Source: Prorocentrum cordatum (taxonomy: Eukaryota > Sar > Dinophyceae > Prorocentrales > Prorocentraceae). Taken from it: a DNA stretch of 64,000 nucleotides. The stretch lies in NCBI GenBank assembly GCA_963575745.1, contig CAUYUJ010003891.1, forward strand, positions 1 through 64,000, in the 5' to 3' direction. Within the stretch, counting starts at the first letter, position 1, and each line of letters opens with the position of its first letter. This document shows, in pieces, positions 41,455 through 52,124 of the stretch. A program made the translations under genes and the position numbers. The notes beneath the pieces are model-generated. The model worked only from the letters and a program-made list of their open reading frames with translations, was not told where the DNA came from and ran no database searches.

Positions 41455-42485
41455 CGCTCCTCGTCTCGAGCCCAGCGCCCCGTCTCGCCGCAGTCCACGC
41501 ACATGGGTGTCTCATTTGCGCTGGTCGACGCGGCTCTAGAGCTTGCCAGGGCGACGTGCCCCAGTCGGCTTGCCGCCCGACTTGCCACGGCACTCGAAGG
41601 CTTCCCGCGCAGACCAGATGGCGGCCATGGCCTCGGGAATCGCGGCGAGATCCGCCGCGGCGGCCTCGACCTCGGCGGATTCGTCGCCGTCGAACACCTC
41701 GGAACTGTCCACGCCGGAGGACTCGAGCTCGGCGCTGAACGGTTCTGAACGGCTCGAGGTCCTGGCGAGCCATGTCTCGAGCGTCGGCCATGGTCTCGCC
41801 GTCGCCCCCGTCGCCCCGGCGCCGTCGACCTCCGGCTCGTCGACGACGTTAGTCGAGCGCCCCCGAGGGATCCTCGATGCCAAGAGGGGGGAGGGGGCTT
41901 TCAGCCGCCGGCAGGAAGCGACCGGTCGTTCCGCGGCCGCGGCGGCTGCGGCGCGCGGCGCCCCGGGTTGTCGACGTCCAGGAACGTCCTCGCCAGCGGG
42001 CCTCGGACGCGCTGGAATCCGTCGCGCTTGCCCGGCAAATTGCCCGCAACGCGCTCGCGTCGCTCTGCCGCGAGGCCCGCCTTGCGCATTAGAAACCATC
42101 CAGTTTCGTCGTCCAACGCGCTGGGGCCCACCCCGTTCTTACGTAGCTGCTGGAGACTGGTCTCGGATCGAACGAGCTAACCCGTCCTGCGCTCACCGCG
42201 CCGGCGATGGTGATGAACCGACTCGGAAAACTTCTCGAGAGGTCTCGCCCCTCTGCGCCGGTGGTTGAAGACGTTCTCGATGCCAACCTGGTTGCCGTTG
42301 CGCTCCTGCTCGCCCGCGTCTCCGATGTTGTCCGCAGCTGGCGGCTGCAGTTCTTCCCCCGCCACGTCAAGCGCAGCTGCCCTCGCCGAGCCCGTCATCT
42401 TGAGCACGAGCTTGGACGCGAGGCTCTGGGTGACTTCTAGGTTCTCGCTGAGCTTCCAAAGCTTAACCCCCTGCTTGTAGTCTCA
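41455..42485 (-). pseudogene. Copia gag with damaged zinc knuckle
   Basis: KLSENLEVTQSLASKLVLKM and TGSARAAALDVAGEELQP (about 42450-42350) open the coding region, a helical gag texture. Charged and Arg-rich stretches follow in several frames. MCVDCGETGRWARDEE (41508-41461) is a C-x2-C-x4-H-x4-C type knuckle in which the His and the last Cys are both replaced by Arg. Packaging protein in the family; here a relic. Confidence 0.55.
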
Positions 42486-42865
42486 TGGGATTGATCGACT
42501 GGTCGTAGTTGTTGTGTTGGTCTGTCATTGTCATTGTGTCTACGTGCTCGGCGTTCTGGTCGGTTGTGAGATTGAACGCGCGGGGTCCGCCGAAGTTGTG
42601 AAAGGACGTGAACTTGAACGACAGGGTTGAGATGGGCGTCGCTGACATCCGAAAAGAAGGTAACGAGGGCGTTGGGCTGGGCGTCGCTGGCGTCCGAAAA
42701 AATAGGCGTATATGCTGGCGTCGCTGACGCTAGTGGAGCTAGGCAGGGTAAGGATCAGGGTGAAGGTCGCCCGCAAGACGCCGCTGGACGTCGTTTCTGT
42801 GGCTCGCGATAGCGTCGTCGTGGCTGGTATATGGACATGGCGCGCAGCGCCAGGCAGCTGAGACC

Positions 42866-42881
42866 CGCTCCGAGCTACCAG
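42866..42881 (-). promoter_or_regulatory. Primer-binding-like site of the copia element
   Basis: Directly after the ATATCACA end of the 5' LTR the minus strand reads CTGGTAGCTCGGAGC. This is close to TGGTATCAGAGC, the primer site used by many copia elements for initiator methionine tRNA. Position is right; the match is imperfect. Confidence 0.5.
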
Positions 42882-43091
42882 TGTGATATGACATGGCGCG
42901 CGGCGCCGAAAGTTTGTTCTCTCTCGCGCGGTGAGGCGAAGCCTAGCTCTTACGCCAAGGGCTGTAAAATCATGTGGGCCGAGATGGGCAGCGGGAGGCA
43001 GGGTGAGTGCAGCCATAGGCTGAGAGCAGGGACCGCAGCGGAAGCTCGGCGGCAGGGCACTAGACATGCTATCGAATCGACCCAAACCACA
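42882..43091 (-). repeat. 5' LTR of the copia element
   Basis: On the minus strand it runs TGTGGTTTGGGTCGATTC ... GTCATATCACA, 210 bases, aligning with 34296-34547 in the same orientation. Shared landmarks are TGGCGCGCGGCGCC and GCCGAGATGGGCAGCGGGAG on the plus strand. Confidence 0.75.
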
Positions 43092-43355
43092 CACCCCACC
43101 CCATCCACTCCGACCCCATCTAAGAGGCTAAACCGTCTGGGCGCCCCTTTTTCCTCCGGGCTCCCCTCGGCCAGGCCCGCGCCGCGCCGCCGAGGCCGCG
43201 CAGAGGCGAGGCTGCGCCGCCGGCGCCGCGGGGGCGGCGAAGAGCCGCCCTGGCGTGGCGGCCGCGAAAAGCTGCGGGCGGGCTGGCATCCTTGGGCTGC
43301 GCGCAAAAAACGACTTTCATTTCAGCGCACGCGGCCACTGGCGAGGGCCGGCACA
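43092..43355. other. GC-rich stretch, no gene supported
   Basis: The minus-strand frame 43306-42950 is Arg/Ala-rich and lies partly inside the LTR. I see no domain. Confidence 0.3.
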
Positions 43356-43359
43356 AACT

Positions 43360-44070
43360 GCGCGCCATCGGCGGGGCCGACTGGGTTCAAACACGCGCTT
43401 GGGCGAACACGCGTCCTGAGGATCATCGAGTCCTGGCCGAGAGTCTCACGGCCTGGGATCGACTACGCCCCCGCTCAGAGTTAAGGAAACCTGAAGCTAA
43501 AAAAACTTACCTCACTCGAAGCGTTTTCTTCACCAGTCGCCCAGGTCCACATCTACGTGCCTTCCACAGAGACAAGGGCCCAAAGAAAATGCCCAGGGCC
43601 CAATCCAGATTCATGATTTTCCTTTATGGAATCTGGAATCCATGAACGTTGCTGTTGCTCCATAACATGTCTGATGGGTGCACGCGCAGGAGCGGCCCTA
43701 TATATATATATATATATATATGAACGGCGCCCATGCACCGCACCATGTCTGCTCCGCTTTGTCGGCTCTGAGGGCCGAGAATCTATGCGCTGTACCGCTC
43801 CTGGGTCGAAGATCGACGACGCCTCGGGAGACGCAAACGCGGTACGGTGCACGTAGGTCGTCCGCGGACCCCAGGCAAGAGTGACCTTTGGTGCGCGGCT
43901 TTCGGGGGGGCGCGGGGAGGCCTCCGAGAGCGCAGACCGCTGCTATCGCATCGCATTCAGCCACCGGGGGGGCCCAGTGTGCCCGCGCTGAAAGTCACTC
44001 CAGCGAGAGGTCACTCTTGCGCGTAGCCGAGTCCTGGCCAAGTGTCTTGGGGCCCGGGATCGGCTACAGT
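43360..44070 (+). repeat. Composite dispersed repeat, copy 1, with (TA)n
   Basis: 43370-43490 matches 44537-44655 (GGCGGGGCCGACTGGGTTCA, GAGTCCTGGCCGA, GGCCTGGGATCG). 43505-43700 matches 45660-45860 (TTTTCTTCACCAGTCGCCCA, CATGAACGTTGCTGTTGCTC). (TA)n lies at 43700-43722. 43725-44040 matches 47890-48130 (CATGCACCGCACCATGTCTG, GGGCCGAGAA.CTATGC). 33940-34090 resembles 43930-44035. Confidence 0.7.
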
Positions 44071-44099
44071 CGAGGTGACCAGAGTCGAGGTGCTACCAG

Positions 44100-44655
44100 A
44101 AGGATTGCTAGAAAAGGAACGAAGCCCCCCTGTTGGCCCCAGGAGCGGCCAGGTGCACGAGCCAGAGGAACAACCACTGAAAGATCCAGGGAACAGCGAG
44201 CCCCTTCCGAACCCAAACCAGTATGTATCTCAGCGCTTTGACTTTGCACCCCTGATCAGGATTACAAGCAGCCCGTGAAAGAAGGACGCACGATGAGGGT
44301 GCAAGGGCCTTGGAAGGCCATGTCGACACTTTGCCAGCGGGGCGCGGCCAGTGACAGCGGCCAAGGATGGGCCGAAGGGAAAGGATGCAAGGGTGACAAT
44401 GGAAAGTCGCTCAGCCTTACTACGTGGGGGCGTCCTTCGATGATCCTCAGACGGCGTGTTGGCGCCAGCGCGTGCTTGTCCACCGAGGCCCTTCAATACG
44501 ACGCAGGCCACCCAGCGAGGGCCGAAACAGACTGCGCGCCATCGGCGGGGCCGACTGGGTTCAAACACCCGCTTGGGCTAACACGCGACCTGAGGATCAT
44601 TGAGTCCTGGCCGACAGTCTCAGGGCCTGGGATCGGCTACGCCCCTGCTGAGCGT
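44100..44655 (+). repeat. Dispersed repeats shared with 3.5, 52.4 and 59.2 kb
   Basis: 44100-44240 matches 59150-59280 and the reverse of 3490-3600. 44270-44410 matches 52370-52505 (GCGGCCAGTGACAGCGGCCA, AAGGATGGGCCGAAGGG). 44537-44655 repeats 43370-43490. Confidence 0.7.
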
Positions 44656-44749
44656 TAAGGGAATCCCACCAGCCCTCTGGGCTGAGTGGTCTAATGGAGT
44701 TCCCTGCCACAGCCGCAAGATATCTCAACATCGCTCAATACATATTCCG

Positions 44750-45030
44750 ACAAGCCTCCAAGACGCCCAAGGCCAAGACAGCCCCAAGAGGGTCCCAAAT
44801 GCCACTCCCCCATCCCAACATCCTTCACAAACCTACGAAAAACCGATATGTGTGTGTGTGCTTCTCACTGTTTCGCTACTGATTGGATTCGTTGGCTTCA
44901 GGCTGGCCCCCCAAAAAGGCCCCAGAGAGTCCCAAAACGGGCCCAAGACGGCCCCAAATCCGGCTCCAAGATGGCCCCGAGAGGCTATTTGGGAGCTCCC
45001 AAAAGGTCCCCACAGAGCTCCAAGAGTGCC
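44750..45030 (-). repeat. GGGGCC/CTTGG array, reverse, diverged
   Basis: CCAAGACGCCCAAGGCCAAG, AAAAAGGCCCCAGAGAGTCC and CCAAGATGGCCCCGAGAGG units, with a non-repeat interior. 45048-45092 then has AATCTGCAGTGGAA four times. Confidence 0.5.
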
Positions 45031-45234
45031 ACAAGAGGAAACCCAATCTGCAGTGGAAATCCAATCTGCAGTGGAAGACCAGTCTGCAGTGCAAAGCCGG
45101 CTTGGAACGTTGTGTCCCCAAACTTGGAACAGTTCATGCAAATTGTTTGTGGGCGAAGTGCGTCCGTCCAAATTACGAGAGTAATGCGATCTCATGTTGT
45201 TCTAAACCCGTGCGGGAAAGCATTGGCAACGAGC

Positions 45235-45305
45235 CCCTCCCCCTCCTCCTTCCCCTCCCCCTCCTCCTCCTCCTCCTCATCCTCGTCCTCCTTCTCTTCC
45301 TCTCT
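45235..45305 (+). repeat. CTC-rich microsatellite
   Basis: CCCCTCCTCCTTCC then CTCCTCCTCC, short and interrupted. 45310-45650 holds no gene I can support. Confidence 0.7.
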
Positions 45306-45654
45306 CCTTCGGGGCAATATGATCTGATATGTTTTGTTGTTAAGCCGTTCGGAAAAAGCAGGATTGTGGTGCAGGAGTCGTTCCCCGATGACATACGACA
45401 TACTAGTGGCAGGTCAACATTGTTCGAAGAGGACCCCAAGAGGACCCCCCTCGAGCCAAAACGGCGTCAGGTCGACCTGATCAACGGAGCTTTTGACGAC
45501 CCATGCAACAAATGTTCCCGCCCGTCCCGCACACCCCGAAAAGACATCCCAAACGGCTATCGCACTGTATGTCTCTACGTTGCCCTCATCAAGCCAACTC
45601 ACCTGGCGATCGTGTCTGGATGGGCTGGTGGAGATACGCGCAGGGTCAAGAACT

Positions 45655-45858
45655 TGAGGCTGAGAAATTAAACCTCTCTCGAAGCGTTTTCTTAACCAGT
45701 AGCCCAGGTCCACATGCACGAGCCTTCTACAAAGAAACGGGCTCCAAGAAAACGCCCAGGGCCCAATACAGATTCTTGCTTGTCTTTGACGGAATCCGGA
45801 GTCCATGAACGTTGCTGTTGCTCCTTAAGATTTCTGATGGGTCTACGCGCAGGAGTGG

Positions 45859-45919
<61 letters not shown>
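45655..45919 (+). repeat. Composite dispersed repeat, copy 2, with (TA)n
   Basis: TCGAAGCGTTTTCTTAACCA, CCATGAACGTTGCTGTTGCT and CGCAGGAGTGGCCC lead into a long (TA)n at 45862-45919. Truncated relative to copy 1. Confidence 0.8.
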
Positions 45920-45920
<1 letters not shown>

Positions 45921-45960
45921 TAGAACCATCGCGCGCGCTTCGCGCGCGCTCAGGTTCTAG
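45920..45960. repeat. 41-base palindrome next to (TA)n
   Basis: CTAGAACC (45920-45927) pairs with GGTTCTAG (45953-45960); inside, GCGCGCGC pairs with itself around TTCG. It marks the boundary between the (TA)n tract and the next GGGGCC array. Confidence 0.8.
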
Positions 45961-46039
45961 CCCAGGCCTGGGGGGCGCTGGACGATCTTGGACAACGATC
46001 TCAAGCACAGGCGCGCGACGGCATCTGAGGAGCTTCTGG

Positions 46040-47720
46040 GGTGTTCCGCATGCTTCGTCAACTGGCTGATGGAGGCACCTCTTGGGTGCTTCTTGGGGGG
46101 GCGTCTGAGGGTCACTTGGGGGCATCGGTTCTGCAATCTGAAACTTTCATTGGCCGTCTTGGCTGCGTGGAAGCCCGACTTGAGGCCACCTGCGGCCAGA
46201 TTGAGGCAATCCGGAAGCCTCCCGGGGGCCTCCTGGAAGCAGTTTTGACACATCGAGGGCACTCTTGGGCTATCTTAAAGCCTCTTGGACGTCTCCTAGA
46301 GGCCTTTTAGGCTCTCGGGAAGCTTTTGGGGTCCTCGTCGGACCACTTGGGGGCCTCTTGCGGCCTCCTGTGGGCCTTTTGGGGGGACCGCTCTGCTGTT
46401 GGGTCGCGTTCCCCTTCTTGGGCCTCTCTTGGGGCTCTTGGGGCCCTCTCGGGCCGTCTTGGGCGCCTCAAGCACCGTCTTGGGGCCCTCGCGGGCCGTC
46501 TTGGGGATTTCTTGGAGGCCTCTTCCTCTATATGGGAGCGGTGTTGGAAGCCTCTTGGTCCGTCTTGGAGCATCGGGATGCCAAAAGGCCGAAAAAATTT
46601 AAACCCGTCAAAGCCCAATCGTAAAACAATGAGTTGTGCCTCTTGGGGCCACCTTGGGAGATCTCTTGGAACCTCGTCGGCCCTCTTGGGAGCTTCTTGG
46701 GGGCCTCTTGGATCCGATTGGGGGCCTCTTGGGACTTCCCGAGAACCTCTCGGGGTAGAAAGCTCGGATTCTCGGTTCGTGTTTCCCTTCTTGGGCCTCT
46801 CTTGGGGCCGTCTTGGGGCCCTCTCGGGACGTCTTGGGCGCCTCAGGCACCGCCTTGGGACCCTCGTGGGCCGCCCAGGGCCCTCTTGGAAGCCTCTTCG
46901 GCTATCTTGGAGCTGTCTGGGAGGCCTCTTCCTCCTCCTCGTCCCCATCCTCCTCCTCCCACTCCAACTCTCTCTCCTCCTGATCTTCCTCCTCCTCCTC
47001 CTCCTGCAGCGTGTTCCGGAAGGCTCCCGCCGGAACATGCTGTGCACAAGTGCTGTCACTGCTCCCGCCACCGTGCCCTGGGTGGTGGGTCAGAGGCCTC
47101 ATGGGTGTTGGTTTGGATCTCGTGGTTGGCCTGTCGGGGACGTCGTGAAGGCAATTTCGCAGCTTCTCGGTAGCCGTTTTGGGACCGTTGTGGGGCCTCC
47201 TCGGGGCTGTCTTGTGGCCTCTTTAGGCCTCGTTTGGGCCTCCTGGGTGCCTCTTGGGGGCCTCCTGGGGCCTCTTGGGGGCTCCTTGGGGCCTCCTGGG
47301 GCACTCTTCAAGCGGGAGGGTCGAATTTTGGAGTCGTGGTCCCCCTCTTGGGCGCATCTTGGGGCCGTCTTGGGGCTCTGTTGGGCTGTCTTGGGCGACT
47401 CTGGGGCCGTCTTGGAGCCCTCTTGGGCCGTCTTGGGGCGCTCTTGGGAGCCTATTGAGCCGTCCTGGAACGTCGGACAGCCGAAAAGGCTGGAAGGCCA
47501 AAATGGTTCGAAAACCTTGTACAATTGACGATTTCGGCCTCTGGAAGCGCTCTGGAGAGGCGTCTTGACGCGTCGTGGAGTGCCGTGGGGGGCCGCTCGG
47601 GCCGTCTTGGGCCTATCTTGGGCGTCCTGGAGCGGTCTTTCGGCGACTCGGGGCCCGCTTGGGCCGTCTTGGGGGCCTCTGGAGGCCCTCCTGGACTATT
47701 TTGGACCTCCCTGGCCGCCC
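46040..47720 (+). repeat. Largest GGGGCC/CTTGG 15-mer array
   Basis: About 1.7 kb of GGGCCTCTTGGGGCC-like units with core 2 at about 46375, 46745 and 47305 (TTCCCCTTCTTGGGCCTCTC type) and core 1 at about 46580 and 47490 (ACAATGAGTTGTGCC, CAATTGACGATTTCG). A CTC tract at 46930-47005 and a non-repeat stretch at 47005-47130 interrupt it. Confidence 0.8.
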
Positions 47721-47858
47721 CGTCCTCCCATGGGAGGTCGGAGGCGGCGGCCTCCGAGGCCCAGGACGCGGGAACCCGGTAAAAACACAGGGAAAATGAG
47801 CCCCGGTCCCCCCATGGGGGTCGGGAGCACCTGTTCTGGGGCACCCGGTCTCGCCCCC

Positions 47859-47859
<1 letters not shown>

Positions 47860-47896
<37 letters not shown>

Positions 47897-48130
47897 GAGA
47901 GAGGCGCTCATGCACCGCACCATGTCTGGACTCCATTCGGGCCTCGCTTTGTCGGCTCCGAGGGCCGAGAAACTATGCACTGTACCTTTGGTGCGCGGCT
48001 CTCGGCGGTCAAAAGAGGGGGGGGGGAGGCAATCCCGAGCGCGCAAGCCACTGTTGTCTTCAGCGATAAAGGGGCCTCAGAGGGCCCGCACCAAAAGTCC
48101 CTCCAGCGAAGGGTCACTCCTCCCCTTGTG
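47860..48130 (+). repeat. Composite dispersed repeat, copy 3, with (TA)n
   Basis: (TA)n at 47863-47891, then CTCATGCACCGCACCATGTC, GGGCCGAGAAACTATGC and CTCCAGCGAAGGGTCACTCC, matching 43725-44040. Confidence 0.75.
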
Positions 48131-48229
48131 TATAGTCGATGAGATCATGCCGTCGCATGTTTCCCGTATCCTAAGACGGGGCTCTTGCTGTTACTTTCGC
48201 CGTGCCGGAGGACAACACACTTACCCACC

Positions 48230-48530
48230 TCCCTCACGCCCACTCATCACTCAGAGCCTCTCACACTGTGGCTTACTCATACTCAGACGCACTCCCTCAG
48301 ACCCACCCATCGCTCAGGATCGCTCATCGCCTAGACGCATCCATTACTCAGACCTGGACTCGCTCATCGCTCAGACACACTCCTCACTCAGACTCACTCA
48401 TGCTGTGACTCGCACTTTCATGCTCAGACTCGCTCATCGCCTAGATGCGTGCATCACTCAGACCTAGACTCGCTCATCGCTCAGACCCAATCACCACTCA
48501 GACTCACTCATGCGCTGACACTGAGACTCA
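48230..48530 (+). repeat. CTCAGACTCGCTCATCG satellite
   Basis: Irregular repeats of ACTCAGAC and CGCTCATCGCTCAGAC, about ten rounds. Related ACTCACACTCAGACGCACTC words recur at 49185-49290. Confidence 0.75.
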
Positions 48531-48890
48531 CACTGAATGATGCTCTTGCTCGCTCTTCCTCACTCTGCCAGACTCAGGCGAAGCGCTGATTTCAGCAGTC
48601 CCTGGGGGGGGGGAGCCAGGGGGTATTGCACGGGGCCCTTCGCGCCCAGAATGTGGGGATGTTTCAGGCGTTTGGTTGTTTGCGTGCTCAAAATTCTTTG
48701 CATTCGGAGCAGTTTCTGAGGATGTCTCAGGTGAGGCGCTGGTTTCAGCACTCCCAAGGGGGGGGAAGGGGGGGGCGCCAGGGGGTATCTCACTAGCCCG
48801 TTCGAGCTCAGATTGTGGGGATGTCTCAGGCGGTTTGCCTGTTTCGGCTTCCACCATCTCTTGCTTTCGGAGCATGTTGCGAGGATGTCC
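48528..48890 (-). CDS. Possible protein with a 51-residue duplication
   Basis: Two copies of a 153-base unit (about 48580-48733 and 48733-48886) keep one minus-strand frame of 115 residues open. It reads PPETSPQSELERASEIPPGA, SAETSASPETSSETAPNAK, then TPETSPHSGREGPRAIPPGS. Pro/Ser/Thr/Glu-rich, no known domain. A period divisible by three with the frame intact in both copies hints at coding; it may be chance. No start or splice evidence. Confidence 0.3.
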   Translation of the reverse strand, partial: GHPRNMLRKQEMVEAETGKPPETSPQSELERASEIPPGAPPFPPLGSAETSASPETSSETAPNAKNFEHANNQTPETSPHSGREGPRAIPPGSPPPGTAEISASPESGRVRKSEQEHHSV

Positions 48891-48904
48891 TCCTCCCCCT
48901 TGTT

Positions 48905-49055
48905 AGGCCGAGGATGAGGGGGAGGGACGAAAAGGAGGGAGAGGAGGAGAAGGAAGAGGAGGAGGAGGGAAGAGGATGCTGATGATGATGATGATGAGGA
49001 GGAGGAGGAGGAGGAGGAGGAGGCGGGTGAGCAGGAGGAGGAGGGGGAGGAGGCG
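48905..49055 (+). repeat. GAG/GAT microsatellite
   Basis: GGAGGGACGAAAAGGAGG, GAGGAGGAGG and a short GATGATGATG. Confidence 0.85.
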
Positions 49056-49059
49056 GATT

Positions 49060-50035
49060 GCGGACGACTGACGGGGCGGCTGCCCCGCCCGGGCGACCGA
49101 CGGGGTGGCTGCCGCGCTTGAAAAACTCCAACATGCTCGGACAGGACATGCCTGGGGCTCGCTCACGCTCCGACCAACTCGCAGCAACACGCACTCACAC
49201 TCAGACGCACTCGCATACATACCCAATAACACTCAGACCCACTCAAACTCATGCTCACGAGTATTCACATTTACTCACACGCATACTCGTTCGCTGTGAG
49301 ACGTGTGAGTCGCCCGCACTCATACTTGCAGCCGATGACGGTTTCTCGAACCATCGGCTCGCTCTTGCACACAAGCGATGTTGGGGCACATACCCACAGA
49401 AAGACGTGCACAGAGAAAGAGATGCACATGAGGGGGAGCTCCGCGTCGAGTAATGTCTTACACCGGGTGTTTTCGCCCTGTGTCGGGCCCCGGGTTCCTC
49501 GCAGTTCGATCTGGCCCGAGAAAGTATTCAGAGAGAAGGAGCCCGGGTCTCCGAGGATGCTTTCTTTGTTTGCGATGCTACATCTGATTTGCAACGTCAG
49601 GTCTGAGGACAACGCCCGGGCCCACGACGAAAGAGTTGTTGCCATGTTCGGACTCTGGGGGCCCAGGCCCTCGCCGGGCCCATATATCTGACGCCGTGGT
49701 TTTTGCTCCACAGCGTGGCTTCCCAGAAATCTGGGCCCCTTCCCCTGGACCAACTTTTCATGCTGCGGGTAGCTTTTGTTACCGGCCCCGTGGCCTTGCC
49801 AAGGCCGCTGGAGACCGAACGCAATTCAACACCTTCCGCCATTTTCCTTTCACAACGAGACGGCGCCACGGTGTGTTTATAATGTGTATATAGATATAGA
49901 TATATGTACATACATGTAAAAAGACATACCGATATACATATCGCTTGTTCTTTACACGTATAGATCTACACATCTGTATTGCTAGCAATGATGGCATATC
50001 CGCCACCAAATCTTGTGCATCTACATATAATTCAG
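49060..50035. other. Non-coding stretch
   Basis: No gene seen. 49185-49290 is CACTCA-rich. 49690-49800 carries the dispersed GGAAGGGGTC family in reverse (CAGCGTGGCTTCCCAG). 49885-49975 has ATATAGATATAG and ACATAC words. Confidence 0.4.
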
Positions 50036-50039
50036 AAAG

Positions 50040-50200
50040 GGAGGGAGACGGATAGAGAAAGAGAGAGAGAGAGAGAAATAAAGAAAGAAATAGAGAAAGG
50101 AGAGAGAGAGAGAGAGAGAGACAACACACACAGACACACAGACACACAACCACACAGTCACAGACACGGACACACACACACACACACACACACACACCGG
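50040..50200 (+). repeat. (GA)n then (CA)n microsatellite
   Basis: GAGAGAGAGAGAG to 50120, then CACACACAGACACAC to 50200. 50215-50400 is a GC-rich island with no supported frame. Confidence 0.95.
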
Positions 50201-50574
50201 CACACACAACATACAAACAGCAACGACTTCGGACTTCCTGGGCACGAAGAGGGCCGCAGCAGCAGGCGCCGCGGCGAGCCACGCCATGTGGCGGCGGCGC
50301 TGCCGCGCCCCGCGGCGCGGGGGCGGCGAGCACCCCATGGCGGCGGCGGCCCCCCACGGCGGGCGGGCTTTCGAGGCCAACCAGGGGCTCTGAAGGAAAC
50401 GGGTCTTGAGGCTTGCCCCTCCTCCTCCTCTTTCTTTCCTCCTCGCCCCTCCAATCCTCATTCAATATCTCCTCGCTGTCGTGCCCCCAGACTTGTCGCC
50501 AGGGCGGGCGGGGCGTCTCGCCAGAGATATCCTTTCCATTTACGTTCCTGCTGCTTGTAACCTGCAAAAGCTTA

Positions 50575-51150
50575 ACTGATGGAGGACGGTTCGTTTTCAC
50601 AACGTTGCTCTCGCCCTAGCGCCGCGCACATTCATCTTTCAATGTTGCAACAGTCCCAGAGGTGGAGGGCGGTTCGTTTGCAAAATGTAGCTCTCGCCTT
50701 AGCGCCACGTGCCTTCGTCTTAAAAGCTCGCAGCAGTCTCAAGGACGGAAGGCGGATGGCTTTCAACATGTGGCTCTCGCCTACGCGCCGCGCGCATTCG
50801 CCTTTACAATATACAACGGTTTCGAAGACTCTAACTGGTCATGGCTCTGACATGATGCTTTGGCGCTGCCTAAGCTTGAAGAGACGCGACACCCACGTTG
50901 AATTGAGGTGTTTAAATCCCAGAAGCGGTGGTCCGGCACGGTTCAAGAGCGTCTGGGCGCAATAGTAACACTGATTCGAGGCGTTGAACACCCAGGACTG
51001 TTTCCTTGGAATGGTTCAAAAAGCGAAGCACTTCCCGCGGTGAAAGACATCCTTGTAGGGACCTATGAAGAGGAAACCTGGAGGGAGTGTTTATAGCATC
51101 ATTGTTGATGAGTCTTGGCTGTGCACTGGCCCTCCTCCTCCTCCTCCTCA
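50575..51150 (+). repeat. Triplicated complex unit, copy 1
   Basis: Four rounds of a 60-70 base repeat (GGAGGGCGGTTCGTTTGC, TAGCTCTCGCCTTAGCGCC), then a longer unit (AGAGACGCGACACCCACGTT, GGACTGTTTCCTTGGAATGG, CCTTGTAGGGACCTATGAAG) ending in a CTCCTCCTCC run. Confidence 0.75.
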
Positions 51151-51239
51151 CCATCCTTTCCCCCCCTTCCGACTCCCTCTCACTCCACTCCCCCCCTCGC
51201 CATCCTTCCCGCTCTTCCCTCTCCTCGCCATCCTCCTTT

Positions 51240-51610
51240 TCAAATTGTGACACTCGCTTTCGCGCCGCGGACACTTGTCTCAAAATCTCAAATGGGCCTA
51301 AGGGCTCTCATCGCTGAAGCCCCAGGAAGTGCAATCGGGCACGATTTAGGATTGTCAGGACGCGAAGTCCCAGGCACTGTGTCCTGGCAGGACTTAGAAC
51401 TGTCAGGGCGCATCTGTCGATACGCGGCGTTGACGTCCCCGGAATGGTGTATTGGTACTGGGGAGAATTCCCAAACGGTTGCCTTCCAAAGGGGGGCTCC
51501 CGCAATGAAAAGACGTTCCTGCAGGGGCATATGAAGAGGGAATTTAAAAGGCGGGTGTATTGCAAAATCGTTGATGTTTCTTGGGTTTACTCTGGTCCTC
51601 CTCCTTGCTC
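51240..51610 (+). repeat. Triplicated complex unit, copy 2
   Basis: ACTCGCTTTCGCGCCGCGG, AAGTCCCAGGCACTGTGTCC, GACGTTCCTGCAGGGGCAT, then TGGTCCTCCTCC. 51160-51240 between copies 1 and 2 is CTC-rich. 51610-52120 holds no supported gene. Confidence 0.7.
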
Positions 51611-52124
51611 CTCCCTCCATTCTCAGGGCCTTCGTCGCCAAGGGGTCTGCAGCAAACGAAAACCTCACCCCTTTCAAACAATGTTCCTCCCCCGCCCTTC
51701 CCTATCCACATCCCTGGCCATAGCACGCGTGCGCGTGCCAGTGCAAGTGTCCGCTCCGCGTAGTCGCGAGCGTGCCCGACGGGCGCAATTCGTTTGGTCC
51801 ATGCGTCCTCTCGGGCGCACGGCTCTTGCCGGATTGACCAGAGCCCTCACGGGCCCCCGAAACCACCAAGGACGGCTCGGGATGACGAGCTGGCCCCGGG
51901 GAGAAACCCAAAGTCACTCCAGACCTCCTCGCGCCGTGGAAGATCACGGCGGACGGATTCGGGCCACTTTGACACTCGGAGAACATTGCTCCTCCTCGTC
52001 CGCGCGCCCTCCTCGTCGCTCCTCGTCCCTGCGACGAGGGGGGCTCGGAGTCCTGGCCCTCCTCGATCGTCGGTCGTCCTGCTCCCGCGCCCCACGCCAG
52101 CACCCCGCTGCCATCTCCTTGAAG

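Larger units (their letters stand above)
34296..43091 (-). mobile_element. Ty1/copia LTR retrotransposon, old and inactive
   Basis: About 8.8 kb on the minus strand between two direct repeats (42882-43091 and 34296-34547). Order from 5' to 3': LTR, primer-binding-like site, gag with zinc knuckle, protease region, methyltransferase-like segment, integrase, integrase tail, RT, RNase H, membrane-anchored tail, polypurine tract, LTR. Integrase before RT is the copia order. All parts carry frameshifts, and the RT active site is mutated. The bases flanking the LTRs (CCCCC and CACCC) may be a decayed 5-base target duplication. Confidence 0.8.

Noticed and set aside
44675-44705. A-box-like GGCTGAGTGGTCTAATGG
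   Set aside because: No B box or closing stem follows within the expected 50-60 bases.
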